A stretch of DNA of 29,658 nt from Chloroflexota bacterium (GCA_029555885.1 JAKPQT010000078.1:1-29658), one strand, 5' to 3'. Counted from the first letter of the stretch, positions 16,579 through 27,022 are shown. Numbers and translations: made by a program. Notes: a model not told the origin generated them from the letters alone.

Positions 16579-16607
16579 TTGACAAGCGAGATGTTCGGTG
16601 ATAGTAT
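16579..16607 (+). promoter_or_regulatory. Promoter of rpoB
   Basis: A perfect -35 TTGACA (16579-16584) and TAGTAT (16602-16607, four of six to consensus) are 17 bases apart. The start site would be near 16614, giving a leader of about 130 bases. Confidence 0.78.
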
Positions 16608-16693
16608 TAGCGATTGCTGTCTGCGGGCCAGCACTCTGATAACTTGCTAAAAAGTCGCTATAACCCCCTTCGCTCTCGGCGATCGAGAATGAA

Positions 16694-16719
16694 CCAAGTC
16701 ACGGTGACTTGGCGTTTTT
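16694..16719 (+). terminator. Intrinsic terminator/attenuator in the rpoB leader
   Basis: CCAAGTCA (16694-16701) pairs perfectly with TGACTTGG (16705-16712) around a CGG loop, followed by CG and five T. It ends 25 bases before the rpoB start, inside the leader. An upstream AAGTCGC (16652-16658) can pair with GTGACTT (16704-16710), which would break the terminator; this suggests regulated read-through. Confidence 0.72.
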
Positions 16720-16744
16720 GCTTTCTAAAAGGAGTGAACGCTTC

Positions 16745-19700
16745 ATGACGCATCTCTGGAATGGTGGCAGCACTGCCCCGCGTAAGTCGTACGCTCGCAT
16801 TCGCGACGTCTACGAACTGCCGCGTCTGATTGAGGTGCAGTTGGACTCGTTCCGCTGGTTCCAATCTGAGGGTTTGCAGGAGCTCTTCGAGGAGATCTCC
16901 CCCATCGTCAGCTTCAACAAGAACCTGGAGCTCCACTTTGGCTCGACGCCGATCAAGGAGCCGCCCAAGACCAAGGAAGAAGAGGCCGAGGTTGATGGTT
17001 TCTGGTTCGGTGAACCCAAGTATTCCGAGCCTGAATGCCGGGATCGGGACATGACGTTTGCCGCGCCCCTGTGGGTGCGCGTGCGGCTGGTCAACCGTGA
17101 GACGGGCGAGCTGAGCAAGCAGAGCGTCTTCATGGGCGATTTCCCCTTGATGACGGAGAACGGTACCTTCATTATTAATGGGGCCGAGCGCGTGGTGGTG
17201 AGCCAGTTGATTCGCTCGCCCGGCGTGTATTTCACGGTGGAAGAAGATCGCGTCACCGACCGGCGGCTGTGCTATGCCAAGCTCATCCCTAACCGCGGCG
17301 CCTGGTTGGAATTCGAAACCTCGAAGCGTGACATCATCTCGGTTAAGGTGGATCGCAAGCGCAAGCTGCCCGTCACCGTGCTGCTGCGCGCCATCGGCTA
17401 CGGCTCCGACGAGGAGATTCTCGAACTATTCTCCGAAGTTGATAACAATCCTGAGCATGCCTACATCGCGACCACGCTCGAACGCGACCCGACGCGCATT
17501 GCCAACCGGAGCGATTCTGCAAAGGGCGTCGATGCGGCGCTGCTCGAGTTCTATAAGAAGCTGCGCCCCGGCGATCCACCGACCCTGGACAACGCGCGCA
17601 ACTTCATGCAAAACCTGATCTTTGCGCCGCGGCGGTACGACCTGGGCAAGGTGGGCCGCTACAAACTGAACCGCCGCCTGGAACTGGGCGTGCCGTTGAG
17701 CCATCGCACGCTGACGAACGAGGACCTGGCCGCGGTGCTGCGCCGCATGATCCAGATCAACAACGGCATCGAGGGCGAGGACGATATCGATCACCTCGGC
17801 AACCGCCGCGTCAAGACCGTGGGCGAGCTGATCCAGAACCAGCTCCGCGTGGGCCTCCTGCGTATGGAGCGCGTCGTGCGCGAGCGCATGTCCATTCGCG
17901 ATTCTGAGCAGACCACGCCGCTCTCGCTCATCAATATCCGGCCGGTCGTTGCGGCCATCCGCGAGTTCTTCGGCGGCTCGCAGCTCTCGCAGTTCATGGA
18001 TCAGACGAACCCGCTGGCCGAGCTGACGCACAAGCGCCGTCTCAGCGCCCTGGGCCCCGGCGGCCTCCGCCGCGAGCGCGCGGGCTTCGACGTGCGCGAT
18101 GTGCACAACTCGCACTATGGCCGGATCTGCCCCATCGAGACGCCGGAAGGCCCGAATATCGGCCTGATCGGCTCGCTGGCGAGCTATGGCAAGATCAACG
18201 AGTTCGGCTTCATCGAGACCCCGTACCGCAAGGTGCAGAACCGGGTTTCCAACAAACCGGAGGCGCTGGAAGGGCATATTCTGCGCGAGCGCATCACCCT
18301 GCCTGACGGCACGGTCGTCGCCGCGCCGGGCACGCGCATCGACGCGGCGCTGGCCGCCGAGATTGCGAAGCTGGCCGATACGCTGCCCGAAGTGCGCGTT
18401 CTGCCGCGGCTCACTCAGGATATCGTGTTCCTCTCGGCGGATGAGGAAGACCGCTACGCGATTGCGCAGGCCAATGCGGCTGTGGATGCCGAGGGCCACT
18501 TCACGGAATCGCGCGTCTCCATCCGCCGCCAGCAGCGGTTCCTGTTCGAGGTGCCGGATCATATCGAGTACATGGATGTGTCGCCCAAGCAGATCGTGTC
18601 TGTGTCGGCGGCGCTAATCCCCTTCCTGGAGCACGACGACGCCAACCGCGCGTTGATGGGCTCCAACATGCAGCGCCAGGCTGTGCCGCTGCTGCGCCCT
18701 GATTCGCCCATTGTGGGCACGGGCATCGAGCGGCAGGCCGCGGTGGACTCCGGCCAGGTGGCCGTCGCGTCGCTGCCGGGCGAGGTTATCAAGGCCGCCA
18801 GCGACGAAGTGATCGTGCTGGAAGACGATGGCACGCACCGGGTCTACCGGCTGCGCAAGTACCAGCGGTCCAACCAGAGCACCTGCATCGACCAGCGGCC
18901 CGTCGTCCAGAAGGGCGACCGGGTCGAGAAGGGCCAGGTGCTGGCGGATTCCTCATCCACCGAGATGGGCGAGATGGCGCTGGGCCAGAACGTGCTGGTG
19001 GCCTTCCTGAGCTGGGAGGGCGGCAACTACGAAGATGCCATCCTCATCAGCGAGCGGCTCGTGCAGGAGGACAAGTTCACGTCCATCCACATCGAGAAGC
19101 ACGAGGTCGAGGCGCGCGACACGAAGCTGGGCCCGGAAGAAATCACGCGGGACATTCCCAACGTGGGCGAGGATGCGCTGAAGGACCTGGATGAGCACGG
19201 CATCGTGCGCATCGGCGCGGTGGTGGCGCCCGGCGACATCCTGGTGGGCAAGATTACGCCGAAGGGCGAAACTGAGCTCAGCCCGGAAGAGAAGCTGCTG
19301 CGGGCCATCTTCGGTGAGAAGGCGCGCGAGGTCAAGGATTCGAGCCTGCGCCTGCCGCACGGCGAGTACGGCAAGGTCGTGGACATCAAGGAGTTCAGCC
19401 GCGACGAGCACCGTGACCTGCCCGCAGGGGTGGAGCGGATGGTGCGCGTCAGCGTCGCGCAGCGCCGCAAGATTATGGAAGGCGACAAGATGGCGGGCCG
19501 CCACGGCAACAAGGGCGTCATCTCCCGGATCGTGCCGGTCGAGGATATGCCCTTCCTGCCCGACGGCACCTCTGTGGACATCATCTTGAACCCGCTGGGT
19601 GTGCCCGCCCGCATGAACATCGGGCAGGTGCTGGAGACGCACCTGGGCTGGGCCGCGGATCGCCTGGGCTTCCGCGCGGAGACGCCGGTCTTTGACGGCG

Positions 19701-20824
19701 CAACCGAAGGTGAAATCGAGGCCGAGCTGGCGCGGGCCTGGCTGGCTGACCGGGCGTGGGAGAAGGCCACGCGCCGTGCGTGGGATTGGCTTGCGCAGCA
19801 GGAAGGGATGGTCGCTGGCCAAACCCTGGGCTCGGACGACTTCCAGGACGACGATGAAGTACGCGCAATGTACCTGGCCGAGTGGCTGGGCGAGCGCGGC
19901 TATGACCCGGAGCGGGTATATCGCGACACCGGCTACGCGCGCCGCGCGATGCTTCGTGAATGGCTGCGTGAGGAACCGCAGAACTATGACCCGTCCGTCC
20001 TGCTCTCCTTTGCGGAGGATGACCGGCCAGTCGAGCAGCGGGAAGCCGCAGACGAGATGGCGCGGATCGTGTGTCTGCGGGAGTGGCTGAAGTGGGTGGA
20101 GCGCGAACGGATGCGCTCGACGCGGCTCCAGCCGGTCCAGCCTGCCGAAGGTCAGTCATCGGATGTGGTGGAGTACGAGGAGCTGCCGGAAACCCCCGAA
20201 GAGCGCGAGGCCATGTACGCCGAGATGGAGCGCATCTCCCTCCTGACCGACCAGGAAGTGGTCGAGGAGGCGCTGCGTGTGAGCCGGGAGGCGCGCCAGC
20301 CGCTGCCGACGTGGGGCAAGACGGTCCTCTACGATGGCAAGACGGGCACGGCCTTCGATTCGACGGTCACGGTGGGCATCATCCACATGATGAAGCTGCA
20401 TCACCTGGTCGAGGACAAGGTACACGCCCGCTCGACCGGGCCGTACAGCCTCGTCACGCAGCAACCGTTGGGCGGCAAGGCGCAGTTCGGTGGTCAGCGC
20501 TTCGGGGAGATGGAGGTGTGGGCGCTGGAAGCCTACGGCGCGGCGCACAGCCTCCAGGAAATGCTGACCGTGAAATCGGATGATGTGACGGGCCGCGTCA
20601 AGACGTATGAGGCCATCGTCAAGGGTGAGACCATCGAGTCGCCCGGTGTGCCGGAGAGCTTCCGGGTCCTGGTGAAAGAGCTGCAATCTTTGGGCCTGGC
20701 GGTCGAAGTCGTGGATGCGAAGGAAGAGGTCATCCAGTTCGGTCGCGAGGATACCGAAGAGAAGCTGCCCAACCTGGGCTTCAGCCTGAGCCTGCCGGGT
20801 CCGATGAGCAAGGGGATGGACTGA
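16745..20824 (+). CDS. rpoB: RNA polymerase beta subunit, with a large C-terminal-half insert
   Basis: Catalytic beta subunit, 1359 residues. Start ATG has AAAGGAG 10 bases upstream; a frame opening 36 bases earlier overlaps the leader terminator. Landmarks: the rifampicin region [20 protein letters not shown] (from residue 412) with the usual sensitive residues (Asp in FMDQ, His in THKR, Ser in LSALGPGGL), [44 protein letters not shown] (from 913), [16 protein letters not shown] (980-986), then [20 protein letters not shown] and [20 protein letters not shown]. Between TPVFDGA and [11 protein letters not shown] (from 1191) lie about 200 residues where most bacteria have about 20. That insert is charged and has three L-x-E-W-L repeats around Trp 1047, 1073 and 1114. 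The frame is intact throughout. Confidence 0.98.
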   Translation: MTHLWNGGSTAPRKSYARIRDVYELPRLIEVQLDSFRWFQSEGLQELFEEISPIVSFNKNLELHFGSTPIKEPPKTKEEEAEVDGFWFGEPKYSEPECRDRDMTFAAPLWVRVRLVNRETGELSKQSVFMGDFPLMTENGTFIINGAERVVVSQLIRSPGVYFTVEEDRVTDRRLCYAKLIPNRGAWLEFETSKRDIISVKVDRKRKLPVTVLLRAIGYGSDEEILELFSEVDNNPEHAYIATTLERDPTRIANRSDSAKGVDAALLEFYKKLRPGDPPTLDNARNFMQNLIFAPRRYDLGKVGRYKLNRRLELGVPLSHRTLTNEDLAAVLRRMIQINNGIEGEDDIDHLGNRRVKTVGELIQNQLRVGLLRMERVVRERMSIRDSEQTTPLSLINIRPVVAAIREFFGGSQLSQFMDQTNPLAELTHKRRLSALGPGGLRRERAGFDVRDVHNSHYGRICPIETPEGPNIGLIGSLASYGKINEFGFIETPYRKVQNRVSNKPEALEGHILRERITLPDGTVVAAPGTRIDAALAAEIAKLADTLPEVRVLPRLTQDIVFLSADEEDRYAIAQANAAVDAEGHFTESRVSIRRQQRFLFEVPDHIEYMDVSPKQIVSVSAALIPFLEHDDANRALMGSNMQRQAVPLLRPDSPIVGTGIERQAAVDSGQVAVASLPGEVIKAASDEVIVLEDDGTHRVYRLRKYQRSNQSTCIDQRPVVQKGDRVEKGQVLADSSSTEMGEMALGQNVLVAFLSWEGGNYEDAILISERLVQEDKFTSIHIEKHEVEARDTKLGPEEITRDIPNVGEDALKDLDEHGIVRIGAVVAPGDILVGKITPKGETELSPEEKLLRAIFGEKAREVKDSSLRLPHGEYGKVVDIKEFSRDEHRDLPAGVERMVRVSVAQRRKIMEGDKMAGRHGNKGVISRIVPVEDMPFLPDGTSVDIILNPLGVPARMNIGQVLETHLGWAADRLGFRAETPVFDGATEGEIEAELARAWLADRAWEKATRRAWDWLAQQEGMVAGQTLGSDDFQDDDEVRAMYLAEWLGERGYDPERVYRDTGYARRAMLREWLREEPQNYDPSVLLSFAEDDRPVEQREAADEMARIVCLREWLKWVERERMRSTRLQPVQPAEGQSSDVVEYEELPETPEEREAMYAEMERISLLTDQEVVEEALRVSREARQPLPTWGKTVLYDGKTGTAFDSTVTVGIIHMMKLHHLVEDKVHARSTGPYSLVTQQPLGGKAQFGGQRFGEMEVWALEAYGAAHSLQEMLTVKSDDVTGRVKTYEAIVKGETIESPGVPESFRVLVKELQSLGLAVEVVDAKEEVIQFGREDTEEKLPNLGFSLSLPGPMSKGMD

Positions 20825-20826
20825 GC

Positions 20827-20914
20827 GGTTACAGGTTGCAGGTTGGAAGGTTGCAGGTTCACGTCCTCTGCGGACAAACCTGTAACTTGTAACCTTCCAA
20901 CTTGCCACCGTTAT
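20827..20914. repeat. Palindromic GGTTACAGGTTGCAGG element between rpoB and rpoC
   Basis: The gap of 105 bases is filled by heptad-like CAGGTTG units on the left and imperfectly complementary AACCTGTAACTTGTAACCTTCC units on the right (read as AACCTGTAAC then TTGTAACCTTCC), with a small GTCC/GGAC hairpin at the centre. About 18 of 22 aligned arm bases match. The 12-mer GGTTACAGGTTG at 20827-20838 recurs exactly inside rpoC at 23181-23192, and the right arms are also alike. Confidence 0.85.
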
Positions 20915-20929
20915 AAGGGGAGATAAGCT

Positions 20930-23900
20930 GTGGAAGTTAATGAATTTGACGCCATCCGTATTTCGTTGGCCTCACCTGAGCAAATTCTGGAGTGGTCGCA
21001 CGGCGAGGTAACCAAGCCAGAGACGATCAACTACCGGACGCTGCGGCCGGAGCGGGACGGGCTGTTCTGCGAGCGCATCTTTGGGCCGACGAAGGACTGG
21101 GAGTGCCAGTGCGGGAAGTACAAGCGCACGCGGTACAAGGGCATCATCTGCGATAAGTGCGGGGTCGAGGTGGCGCACAGCCGGGTGCGGCGGGAGCGCA
21201 TGGGGCACATCAAGCTGGCGAGCCCGGTGAGCCACATCTGGTACGTCAAGGGCGTGCCGAGCCGGCTCGGGCTGCTGCTGAACATCAGCCCACGCAACCT
21301 GGAGCGCATCCTCTATTTTGCGCAGTACGTCATCACGCATGTGGACGAAGATGCGCGCAACCGGACCATCATGCGGGCGGAGCGCGAGCTCAACATGAAG
21401 ATCGCGCGGCTCGAAGGCGAGATCCAGGCGCAGCTCGACCAGGCCGAGGCCGCACGCAGCGGCCAGCTGGCCGAGGTAGATAGCCAGGAGCAGGCGCAAC
21501 TGGCGAGCCTGTCCGAGCGGCTGACCGCGGAGACGAGTGAGGTCATCGCCCTGGGCGCGACGGTGCAGGCGGCCATGGAGAAGGTCCAGGGCAAGCCCGC
21601 GCCGGAGACGTTCAGCCTTTCATGGCTCCCGGCCGAGCTGCCGCTCGTTGTGGCGGGCGTCACCGTCACGCGTGAGCACCTGGATGCGCTCAACGACGCG
21701 GTCCAGCGCCGGCTGAGCGACATCGAAGAGAATATCAACCGGGAGCAGGAAGGCGTGCGCAGCCTGGCCGCGGCGCGGCGCGACCTGATCCGCCGCGAGG
21801 CCGAGCAGGCCGTCGAGGAGCAGCGGCAGGCGGTCGAGACGCAGAAGATCCAGATGCAGGCCGCGCTGGCGGACTCGCTGCAGGAGCTCAAGGACCTGCG
21901 CGAGCGCGAGCTGCTGACCGAGAGCCAGTATCGCGACCTGGCGGACAAGTGGGGCAACGTCTTCCGCGCGGGCATGGGTGCGGAGGCCATCCGCGAGCTG
22001 GTCGCGAAGATCGACCTGGACCCCATGGTCAAGGAACTGCGCACCGAGATCGCGACCACCGCGTCGAAGCAGCGCAAGAAGAAGGCGGCCAAGCGGCTGC
22101 GGGTGGCCGAGTCCTTCCGCAAGAGCGGCAATCGGCCGGAGTGGATGATCCTGACCCTGCTGCCGGTGCTGCCGCCGGAGCTGCGGCCGATGGTGCAGCT
22201 GGACGGCGGGCGCTTTGCCACGAGCGACCTCAACGACCTGTACTGGCGGGTGATCAACCGCAACAACCGGCTCAAGCGGCTGCTGGAGCTGGGCGCGCCG
22301 GATGTCATCGTGCGCAACGAGAAGCGCATGCTGCAGGAAGCCGTAGACAGCCTGATCGACAACGGCCGGCGGGGCCGCGCGGTCAGCCGGAGCGGCAAGC
22401 GCAAGCTCAAGAGCCTGTCCGACCTGCTCAAGGGCAAGCAGGGCCGCTTCCGCCGCAACCTGCTGGGCAAGCGCGTCGACTACTCGGGCCGCTCGGTCAT
22501 CGTCATCGGGCCGGAACTCAAGCTCAACCAGTGCGGGCTGCCGAAGAAGATGGCGCTCGAGCTGTTCAAGCCGTTCGTCATGCGCCGGCTGGTCGAATAC
22601 AACTTCGCGCACAACATCAAGAGCGCCAAGCGGCTGGTCGACCGGGAAAGCCCCGAAGTGTGGGACGTCCTGGAAGAGGTCACCCGCGAGCGGCCGGTGC
22701 TGCTCAACCGCGCGCCCACGCTGCACCGACTGGGCATCCAGGCGTTCGAGGTGGTGCTCATCGACGGCAGCGCGATCCAGATTCACCCGCTCGTGTGCGC
22801 GGCCTTCAATGCCGACTTCGACGGCGACCAGATGGCCGTCCACGTCCCGCTCTCGGACGAGGCGGTGCGCGAGGCCAAGGACCTGATGCTGTCGAGCGCG
22901 AACCTGCTGAAACCCTCGTCGGGCGAGCCGATCGTCGGCCCGTCGAAGGACATGGTGCTCGGCTGCTACTACATGACCGTTGAGGACCCGGCCGCGAAGG
23001 GTGCAGGCAAGCACTTCGTCGACCCGGACGAGGTCAAGCTGGCGTACGACCTGGGTGTCGTCGACCTGCGCGCGCCCATCACCATCCGCTTCACCGACTG
23101 GGCGGACGAGGTGACGGTGGAGCAGTTGTGGGAGACGAACGACGGGTTGCAGGTGGACGACGGTTCACAGGTGGACGACAGGTTACAGGTTGAAAGTTCA
23201 CAGGCTGCCAGTTTCGCGTTCAATAACCTGCAACCTTCAACCTTCGAACCGGCAACCGATTTCGCGCTGCGCGACCGGCTGCTGGGGCTGGGGCTGCGGA
23301 CGGCGGGGGACGTGGTGCGGGCGCTGCAGGGCGGGACGCTGGCCGCGGAGCTGGGCGTGCACGCGGTCGAGGCGCTGCGGGCGCGGCTGCTGGCGCGTCA
23401 CGTGCGGCCGGACAAGACGCCGCAGACCGGGCTGCTCCAGACGACGGTGGGGCGGGTGTTGTTCAACATGGCATTGCCCAAGCCGCTGCAGTTCGCCAAC
23501 CAGGTCATGGACAAGAAGAAGCTCAGCGACTTCGTCGGCGTGTGCTACGAGCTGATGGGCTCGACGATCACCGCGGAGGTCGTGGATGAGATCAAGCGGC
23601 TCGGGTTCACCTATGCGACCGTCTCGGGCATGACCATCGCGGTCAGCGACATCAGCGTACCGGACTCCAAGCAGACGGTGCTGGACGAGGCCGCCAACCG
23701 GGTCGAGGAGACCGAGCGGCAGTACCGCCGGGGCCTGATCACCGAAGAAGAGCAGTACAACAAGGTCGTCGAACTGTGGACGCGGGCCACCGACGAGATC
23801 ACCCAGGCCGTCAAGGACCTGCTCAACCCGCTGACCGGGTTGGGCGCGATGGCGACGTCGGGCGCGACCAAGGGCGGCATCCAGCCGATCCGCCAGCTGG

Positions 23901-25672
23901 CGGGCATGCGCGGGCTGATGGCGGACCCGTCGGGGCGCATCATCGCGCTGCCGATCCGCTCAAACTTCCGCGAGGGGCTGACCGCGCTCGAGTACTTCCT
24001 GAGCACGCACGGCGCGCGCAAGGGTCTGGCCGACACCGCGCTGCGCACGGCGGATGCGGGCTACCTGACGCGGCGCCTGGTCGACGTGGCGCAGGACGTC
24101 ATCATCACGTCGGACGACTGCGGCACGCAGGCCGGCATCTGGTTCACGGCGGAGGGTGCGAAGGGGACCGGCGAGAAGCTAGCCGAGCGTATCATCGGCC
24201 GCATGGCCGCCGCCCCGATCGCGGACCCCGCGACCGGCGAGGTGCTGATCGAGCGGAACCAGGTCATCGACGAGATGGCGGTGGCCGCGCTCGAACGGGC
24301 GAAGGTCGAGAAGGTCTTCGTGCGCTCGCCGCTGACCTGCGAGAACCGCTTCGGGTTGTGCAAGCTGTGCTACGGCTCGGACCTGGCCCGCGGGGGCATG
24401 GCGAAGATGGGCGAGGCCGTGGGCATCATCGCGGCCCAGTCGATCGGTGAGCCGGGCACGCAGCTCACGCTGCGCACGTTCCATACCGGCGGCGTCGCAG
24501 GCGCGGAGGACATCACGCAGGGCCTGCCGCGCGTCGAAGAGCTGTTCGAGGCCCGCACGCCGAAGGGCGAGGCGGTCATCAGCGAGATCGGCGGCGTGGT
24601 GGACGTCTACTGGGAAGACGACGTCCGCAAGCTGAAGGTCACGAACTCCCGGCTGCGCCGCAAGACGCACATGGTGCCCGCGGGCTACGAGATGCTCGTG
24701 CGCAGCGAGGACCGCGTCCAGGCCTCGACGCCGATCGCGAAGGCCTTGCGCGAGGATCTTGACCCGCAGGAAATTCTCGCGGCGATGGACGGGAACATCT
24801 ACATCGAGCCGGAGGATGAAGAGGCCACCGTGGGCAACACGGCCTACAAGGCGGTCATCCGCCGCGAGGACGTCGAGGAGTGGGTGACGGACATCCCGGC
24901 GAGCGCGCGGCTGCGCAAGGACAAGGGCGACCGGGTCGAGGTGGGCGAGCAGCTCACCGAGGGGTCGAAGAACCCGCGCGAGGTGCTGCGCATCCAGGGC
25001 CGCGAGGCCGCGCAGATGTACCTGCTGGACGAGGTGCAGCGGGTGTACCGCTCGCAGGGCGTGTCGATCCACGACAAGCACATCGAGGTCATCATCCGCC
25101 AGCTCCTGCGCCGGGTGCGCGTGCTGCGTAGCGGGGACACCGACATGCTGATCGGTGAGTTGATCGACCGCTTCGAGTTCGAGGAGGTCAACGACGCGAC
25201 GGTGGCCCAGGGCGGCGAGCCCGCCCGCGGGGAGCCGGTGCTGCTGGGCGTGACCAAGGCCTCGCTGAACACAGACAGCTTCCTGGCGGCAGCCTCCTTC
25301 CAGGAGACGACGCGGGTGCTGACGGATGCGGCGGTGCGCGGCGCGAAGGACACGCTGCGTGGGTTGAAGGAGAACGTGATCATCGGCAAGCTGATTCCGG
25401 TGGGCACGGGCTTCGAGACACGCCGCAGGGCGCTCGAAGCGGCCAAGCAGGCACAGGACAGCATCTACACCGACGAGTTTGACAGCGACCTGGAACTCGA
25501 CGGTATCGAAAGCCTGGGCAGCATGGCCGGGCTGGAAGCCCTGGCGGGCATGGAGTCGATCGAAGGCGTTGACCTGCTGGACGAAGACCTGCTGGTCAAC
25601 GATGATAGCGGCGACGGCAGCGAGGGCGACTACGGCGACGGCGCGGGCCTGCCTGGGCTGGCGTTTGGTTGA
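20930..25672 (+). CDS. rpoC: RNA polymerase beta' subunit with two inserts
   Basis: Catalytic beta' subunit, 1580 residues, from a GTG with GGGGAG seven bases upstream. The N-terminal zinc site is Cys 59, 61, 74 and 77; the active-site Mg motif NADFDGDQ is at 627-634; the trigger-loop region [15 protein letters not shown] starts near 978; a second zinc site is Cys 1064, 1137, 1144 and 1147. Residues about 145-350 are a long helical, coiled-coil-like insert rich in Glu, Gln, Ala and Arg. A second region, about 737-837, lies just before TTVGRVLFN and is about 95 residues longer than in E. coli; its first 40 residues are the translated palindromic repeat ([18 protein letters not shown]). The C-terminal tail is very acidic. 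There is no SI3-type insert in the trigger loop. Confidence 0.98.
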   Translation: MEVNEFDAIRISLASPEQILEWSHGEVTKPETINYRTLRPERDGLFCERIFGPTKDWECQCGKYKRTRYKGIICDKCGVEVAHSRVRRERMGHIKLASPVSHIWYVKGVPSRLGLLLNISPRNLERILYFAQYVITHVDEDARNRTIMRAERELNMKIARLEGEIQAQLDQAEAARSGQLAEVDSQEQAQLASLSERLTAETSEVIALGATVQAAMEKVQGKPAPETFSLSWLPAELPLVVAGVTVTREHLDALNDAVQRRLSDIEENINREQEGVRSLAAARRDLIRREAEQAVEEQRQAVETQKIQMQAALADSLQELKDLRERELLTESQYRDLADKWGNVFRAGMGAEAIRELVAKIDLDPMVKELRTEIATTASKQRKKKAAKRLRVAESFRKSGNRPEWMILTLLPVLPPELRPMVQLDGGRFATSDLNDLYWRVINRNNRLKRLLELGAPDVIVRNEKRMLQEAVDSLIDNGRRGRAVSRSGKRKLKSLSDLLKGKQGRFRRNLLGKRVDYSGRSVIVIGPELKLNQCGLPKKMALELFKPFVMRRLVEYNFAHNIKSAKRLVDRESPEVWDVLEEVTRERPVLLNRAPTLHRLGIQAFEVVLIDGSAIQIHPLVCAAFNADFDGDQMAVHVPLSDEAVREAKDLMLSSANLLKPSSGEPIVGPSKDMVLGCYYMTVEDPAAKGAGKHFVDPDEVKLAYDLGVVDLRAPITIRFTDWADEVTVEQLWETNDGLQVDDGSQVDDRLQVESSQAASFAFNNLQPSTFEPATDFALRDRLLGLGLRTAGDVVRALQGGTLAAELGVHAVEALRARLLARHVRPDKTPQTGLLQTTVGRVLFNMALPKPLQFANQVMDKKKLSDFVGVCYELMGSTITAEVVDEIKRLGFTYATVSGMTIAVSDISVPDSKQTVLDEAANRVEETERQYRRGLITEEEQYNKVVELWTRATDEITQAVKDLLNPLTGLGAMATSGATKGGIQPIRQLAGMRGLMADPSGRIIALPIRSNFREGLTALEYFLSTHGARKGLADTALRTADAGYLTRRLVDVAQDVIITSDDCGTQAGIWFTAEGAKGTGEKLAERIIGRMAAAPIADPATGEVLIERNQVIDEMAVAALERAKVEKVFVRSPLTCENRFGLCKLCYGSDLARGGMAKMGEAVGIIAAQSIGEPGTQLTLRTFHTGGVAGAEDITQGLPRVEELFEARTPKGEAVISEIGGVVDVYWEDDVRKLKVTNSRLRRKTHMVPAGYEMLVRSEDRVQASTPIAKALREDLDPQEILAAMDGNIYIEPEDEEATVGNTAYKAVIRREDVEEWVTDIPASARLRKDKGDRVEVGEQLTEGSKNPREVLRIQGREAAQMYLLDEVQRVYRSQGVSIHDKHIEVIIRQLLRRVRVLRSGDTDMLIGELIDRFEFEEVNDATVAQGGEPARGEPVLLGVTKASLNTDSFLAAASFQETTRVLTDAAVRGAKDTLRGLKENVIIGKLIPVGTGFETRRRALEAAKQAQDSIYTDEFDSDLELDGIESLGSMAGLEALAGMESIEGVDLLDEDLLVNDDSGDGSEGDYGDGAGLPGLAFG
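23138..23257 (+). repeat. Repeat element read in frame inside rpoC
   Basis: Three tandem 18-base units (23144-23161, 23162-23179, 23180-23197) encode [12 protein letters not shown] and RLQVES. The third unit runs into a palindrome: left arm 23181-23205 with AGGTTGAAAGTT, right arm 23225-23257 with AACCTTCAACCTT, 11 of 12 core bases paired. The element shares GGTTACAGGTTG with the rpoB-rpoC gap. It keeps the reading frame and contains no stop. Confidence 0.85.
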
Positions 25673-25681
25673 GAGTGCCGC

Positions 25682-25712
25682 GGCAGAGCCGTTCCGCCGG
25701 AACGGCTCTGCC
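25682..25712 (+). terminator. Strong hairpin after rpoC, no T-run
   Basis: GGCAGAGCCGTTCC (25682-25695) pairs perfectly with GGAACGGCTCTGCC (25699-25712) around a GCC loop, starting 10 bases after the rpoC stop. The bases after it (TGGGGATC) are not T-rich, so it may be a REP-like hairpin, an RNA 3'-end stabiliser or a Rho-linked end rather than a classic intrinsic terminator. Confidence 0.6.
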
Positions 25713-25754
25713 TGGGGATCTACATTTGGAGTTGCGGGTCTCTACCCCATATAT

Positions 25755-25783
25755 TTGACCCAAGTCGGTGCTTGTGATAATAT
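25755..25783 (+). promoter_or_regulatory. Promoter of rpsL-rpsG
   Basis: TTGACC (25755-25760) and TAATAT (25778-25783) are 17 bases apart in an AT-rich patch. Overlapping -10 choices (GATAAT, TATAAC) exist one or two bases away. The leader to rpsL would be about 85 bases. Confidence 0.65.
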
Positions 25784-25875
25784 AACAGGTCGTGGGTCCG
25801 TTCACGATATACTTGTCTTTTGCCCTTCTGATGAGGGTTAAGCAGATAGTTCGTACGTAGTCTCTGGAGGATATT

Positions 25876-26328
25876 TTGCCGACCATCAATCAGCTTGTTC
25901 GCAAGGGCCGCAAGCCGGTTGCGAAGAAAGAACATGCGCCTGCGCTCCAGTTCACGCAGAACGTGCTCAAGGGCCGTTCGAGCCGCACGCAGAAGGGCAA
26001 TCCTTTCAAGCGCGGCGTGTGCACCCAGGTGCGCACGATGACCCCCAAGAAACCGAACTCGGCGCTGCGCAAGATCGCCCGTGTCCGCCTCTCGAATGGC
26101 CTCGAAGTGACGGCGTACATCCCGGGTGAGGGTCATACGCTGCAGGAGCACTCGGTCGTCCTGGTGCGCGGTGGCCGCGTGAAGGACCTGCCGGGCGTCC
26201 GCTATCACATTGTGCGCGGTGCGCTGGATACCACGGGCGTAGATGCCCGCCGTCGCGGCCGCTCCAAATACGGCGCCAAGGTGCCGAAGGCCGGGAAGGG
26301 CGCGCCAGCCAAGGGCGCCAAGAAGTAA
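25876..26328 (+). CDS. rpsL: 30S ribosomal protein S12
   Basis: Decoding-centre protein of the small subunit. The 150 residues contain [12 protein letters not shown] at the start, [18 protein letters not shown] (with the Lys hit by streptomycin mutations in other species unchanged), [39 protein letters not shown] and RSKYGAK, and a Lys/Ala-rich tail. The initiation codon is TTG: GGAGG ends 5 bases before it, homology starts at the next codon, and no ATG or GTG is available in frame nearby. First gene of the str group; rpsG follows after 18 bases. Confidence 0.97.
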   Translation: MPTINQLVRKGRKPVAKKEHAPALQFTQNVLKGRSSRTQKGNPFKRGVCTQVRTMTPKKPNSALRKIARVRLSNGLEVTAYIPGEGHTLQEHSVVLVRGGRVKDLPGVRYHIVRGALDTTGVDARRRGRSKYGAKVPKAGKGAPAKGAKK

Positions 26329-26346
26329 AGGAGAGCGGAGTCAGGA

Positions 26347-26817
26347 ATGTCTCGACGTAATCGCCCAGAGAAGCGTGAGGTCCTGCCGGACGCGCGCTAT
26401 GGCAATATGCTGGTCGCCCACCTGATCAACAAGATCATGTTGAGCGGCAAGAAGTCCACTGCGGAAGCCATCGTGTATGGCGCCATCGAGACCCTCGAAG
26501 GCCGGACCAAGAAGGCCGGCATCGAGGCGCTGGAGCAGGCCATCCGCAACGCGACGCCCCTGATCGAGGTGCGGCCGCGGCGCGTCGGCGGCGCGACTTA
26601 CCAGGTCCCGATGGAAATCCGCGAAGACCGGCGCCTGGCGCTGGCGTTGCGCTGGCTGATTCAGACGGCGCGCAAGCGGCCCGGTAAGAGCATGGTGGAT
26701 AAGCTGTCTGGTGAGCTGTTCGACGCTTATAACAACCAGGGCAACACCGTCAAGAAGCGCGAAGATACGCACAAGATGGCGGAAGCCAACCGCGCCTTTG
26801 CCCATTACCGCTGGTAA
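26347..26817 (+). CDS. rpsG: 30S ribosomal protein S7
   Basis: Primary 16S rRNA binding protein that nucleates the 30S head. The 156 residues match the family length and carry [69 protein letters not shown] and [20 protein letters not shown]. The ATG follows an AAAGGAGAGCGGAG purine run. S7 often regulates its own operon in other bacteria; no specific site was recognised in the 18-base gap to rpsL. Confidence 0.97.
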   Translation: MSRRNRPEKREVLPDARYGNMLVAHLINKIMLSGKKSTAEAIVYGAIETLEGRTKKAGIEALEQAIRNATPLIEVRPRRVGGATYQVPMEIREDRRLALALRWLIQTARKRPGKSMVDKLSGELFDAYNNQGNTVKKREDTHKMAEANRAFAHYRW

Positions 26818-26913
26818 CTGCTGACGGCAGCACCCGCAGGCTCAGAACGAGTTAAGCCATCTGTTGATTGACCTGGTCGGCTCAGGCCAGCAGACCTGAA
26901 ACTGAGGTTTTTG

Positions 26914-26961
26914 AACCCGGCATCCGGCGCACAAACGGATGCCGGGTTTCTGTCGCTTTTT
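26914..26961 (+). terminator. Hairpin terminator between rpsG and fusA
   Basis: AACCCGGCATCCG (26914-26926) pairs perfectly with CGGATGCCGGGTT (26936-26948) around nine bases. The right arm leads into TTCTGTCGCTTTTT, so the T-run is a few bases late. It would end the rpsL-rpsG transcript or act as an attenuator before fusA, since no promoter is evident in the 61 bases from here to fusA. Confidence 0.75.
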
Positions 26962-27022
26962 ATCCGGGTATGCGCCGGCTTGCCGAGCAGCCCAGGCAGC
27001 GCTCAGGAGCGCAGTGCGCCAT

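Larger units (their letters stand above)
16334..16744. other. Divergent control region between mraZ and rpoB
   Basis: A 411-base AT-richer stretch without a supportable gene. From left to right it holds the mraZ leader and operator, the leftward promoter, a 7-bp inverted repeat (ATCCCAA at 16471-16477, TTGGGAT at 16496-16502), a 6-bp inverted repeat TTTTCG/CGAAAA at 16554-16570 ending 8 bases before the rpoB -35, the rightward promoter, and the rpoB leader with its terminator hairpin. The 97-residue open frame across it spans these sites and has no protein-like features. Confidence 0.8.

Noticed and set aside
16357..16650. 97-residue frame between mraZ and rpoB
   Set aside because: It covers both promoters and inverted repeats, has no Shine-Dalgarno and no protein-like pattern.
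17426..18562. 378-codon minus-strand frame inside rpoB
   Set aside because: Shadow of rpoB; no start signal and no recognisable domain.
19682..20317. Frameshift or gene fusion in rpoB
   Set aside because: The frame is continuous, both flanking conserved blocks are intact, and codon use does not change; it is an insert.
20824..20929. CRISPR-like repeats between rpoB and rpoC
   Set aside because: The short CAGGTTG units are contiguous and form one palindrome; there are no unique spacers or cas genes.
26939..27022. N-terminal extension of fusA by 28 residues
   Set aside because: It would start inside the right arm of the terminator hairpin and has no ribosome binding site or homology.
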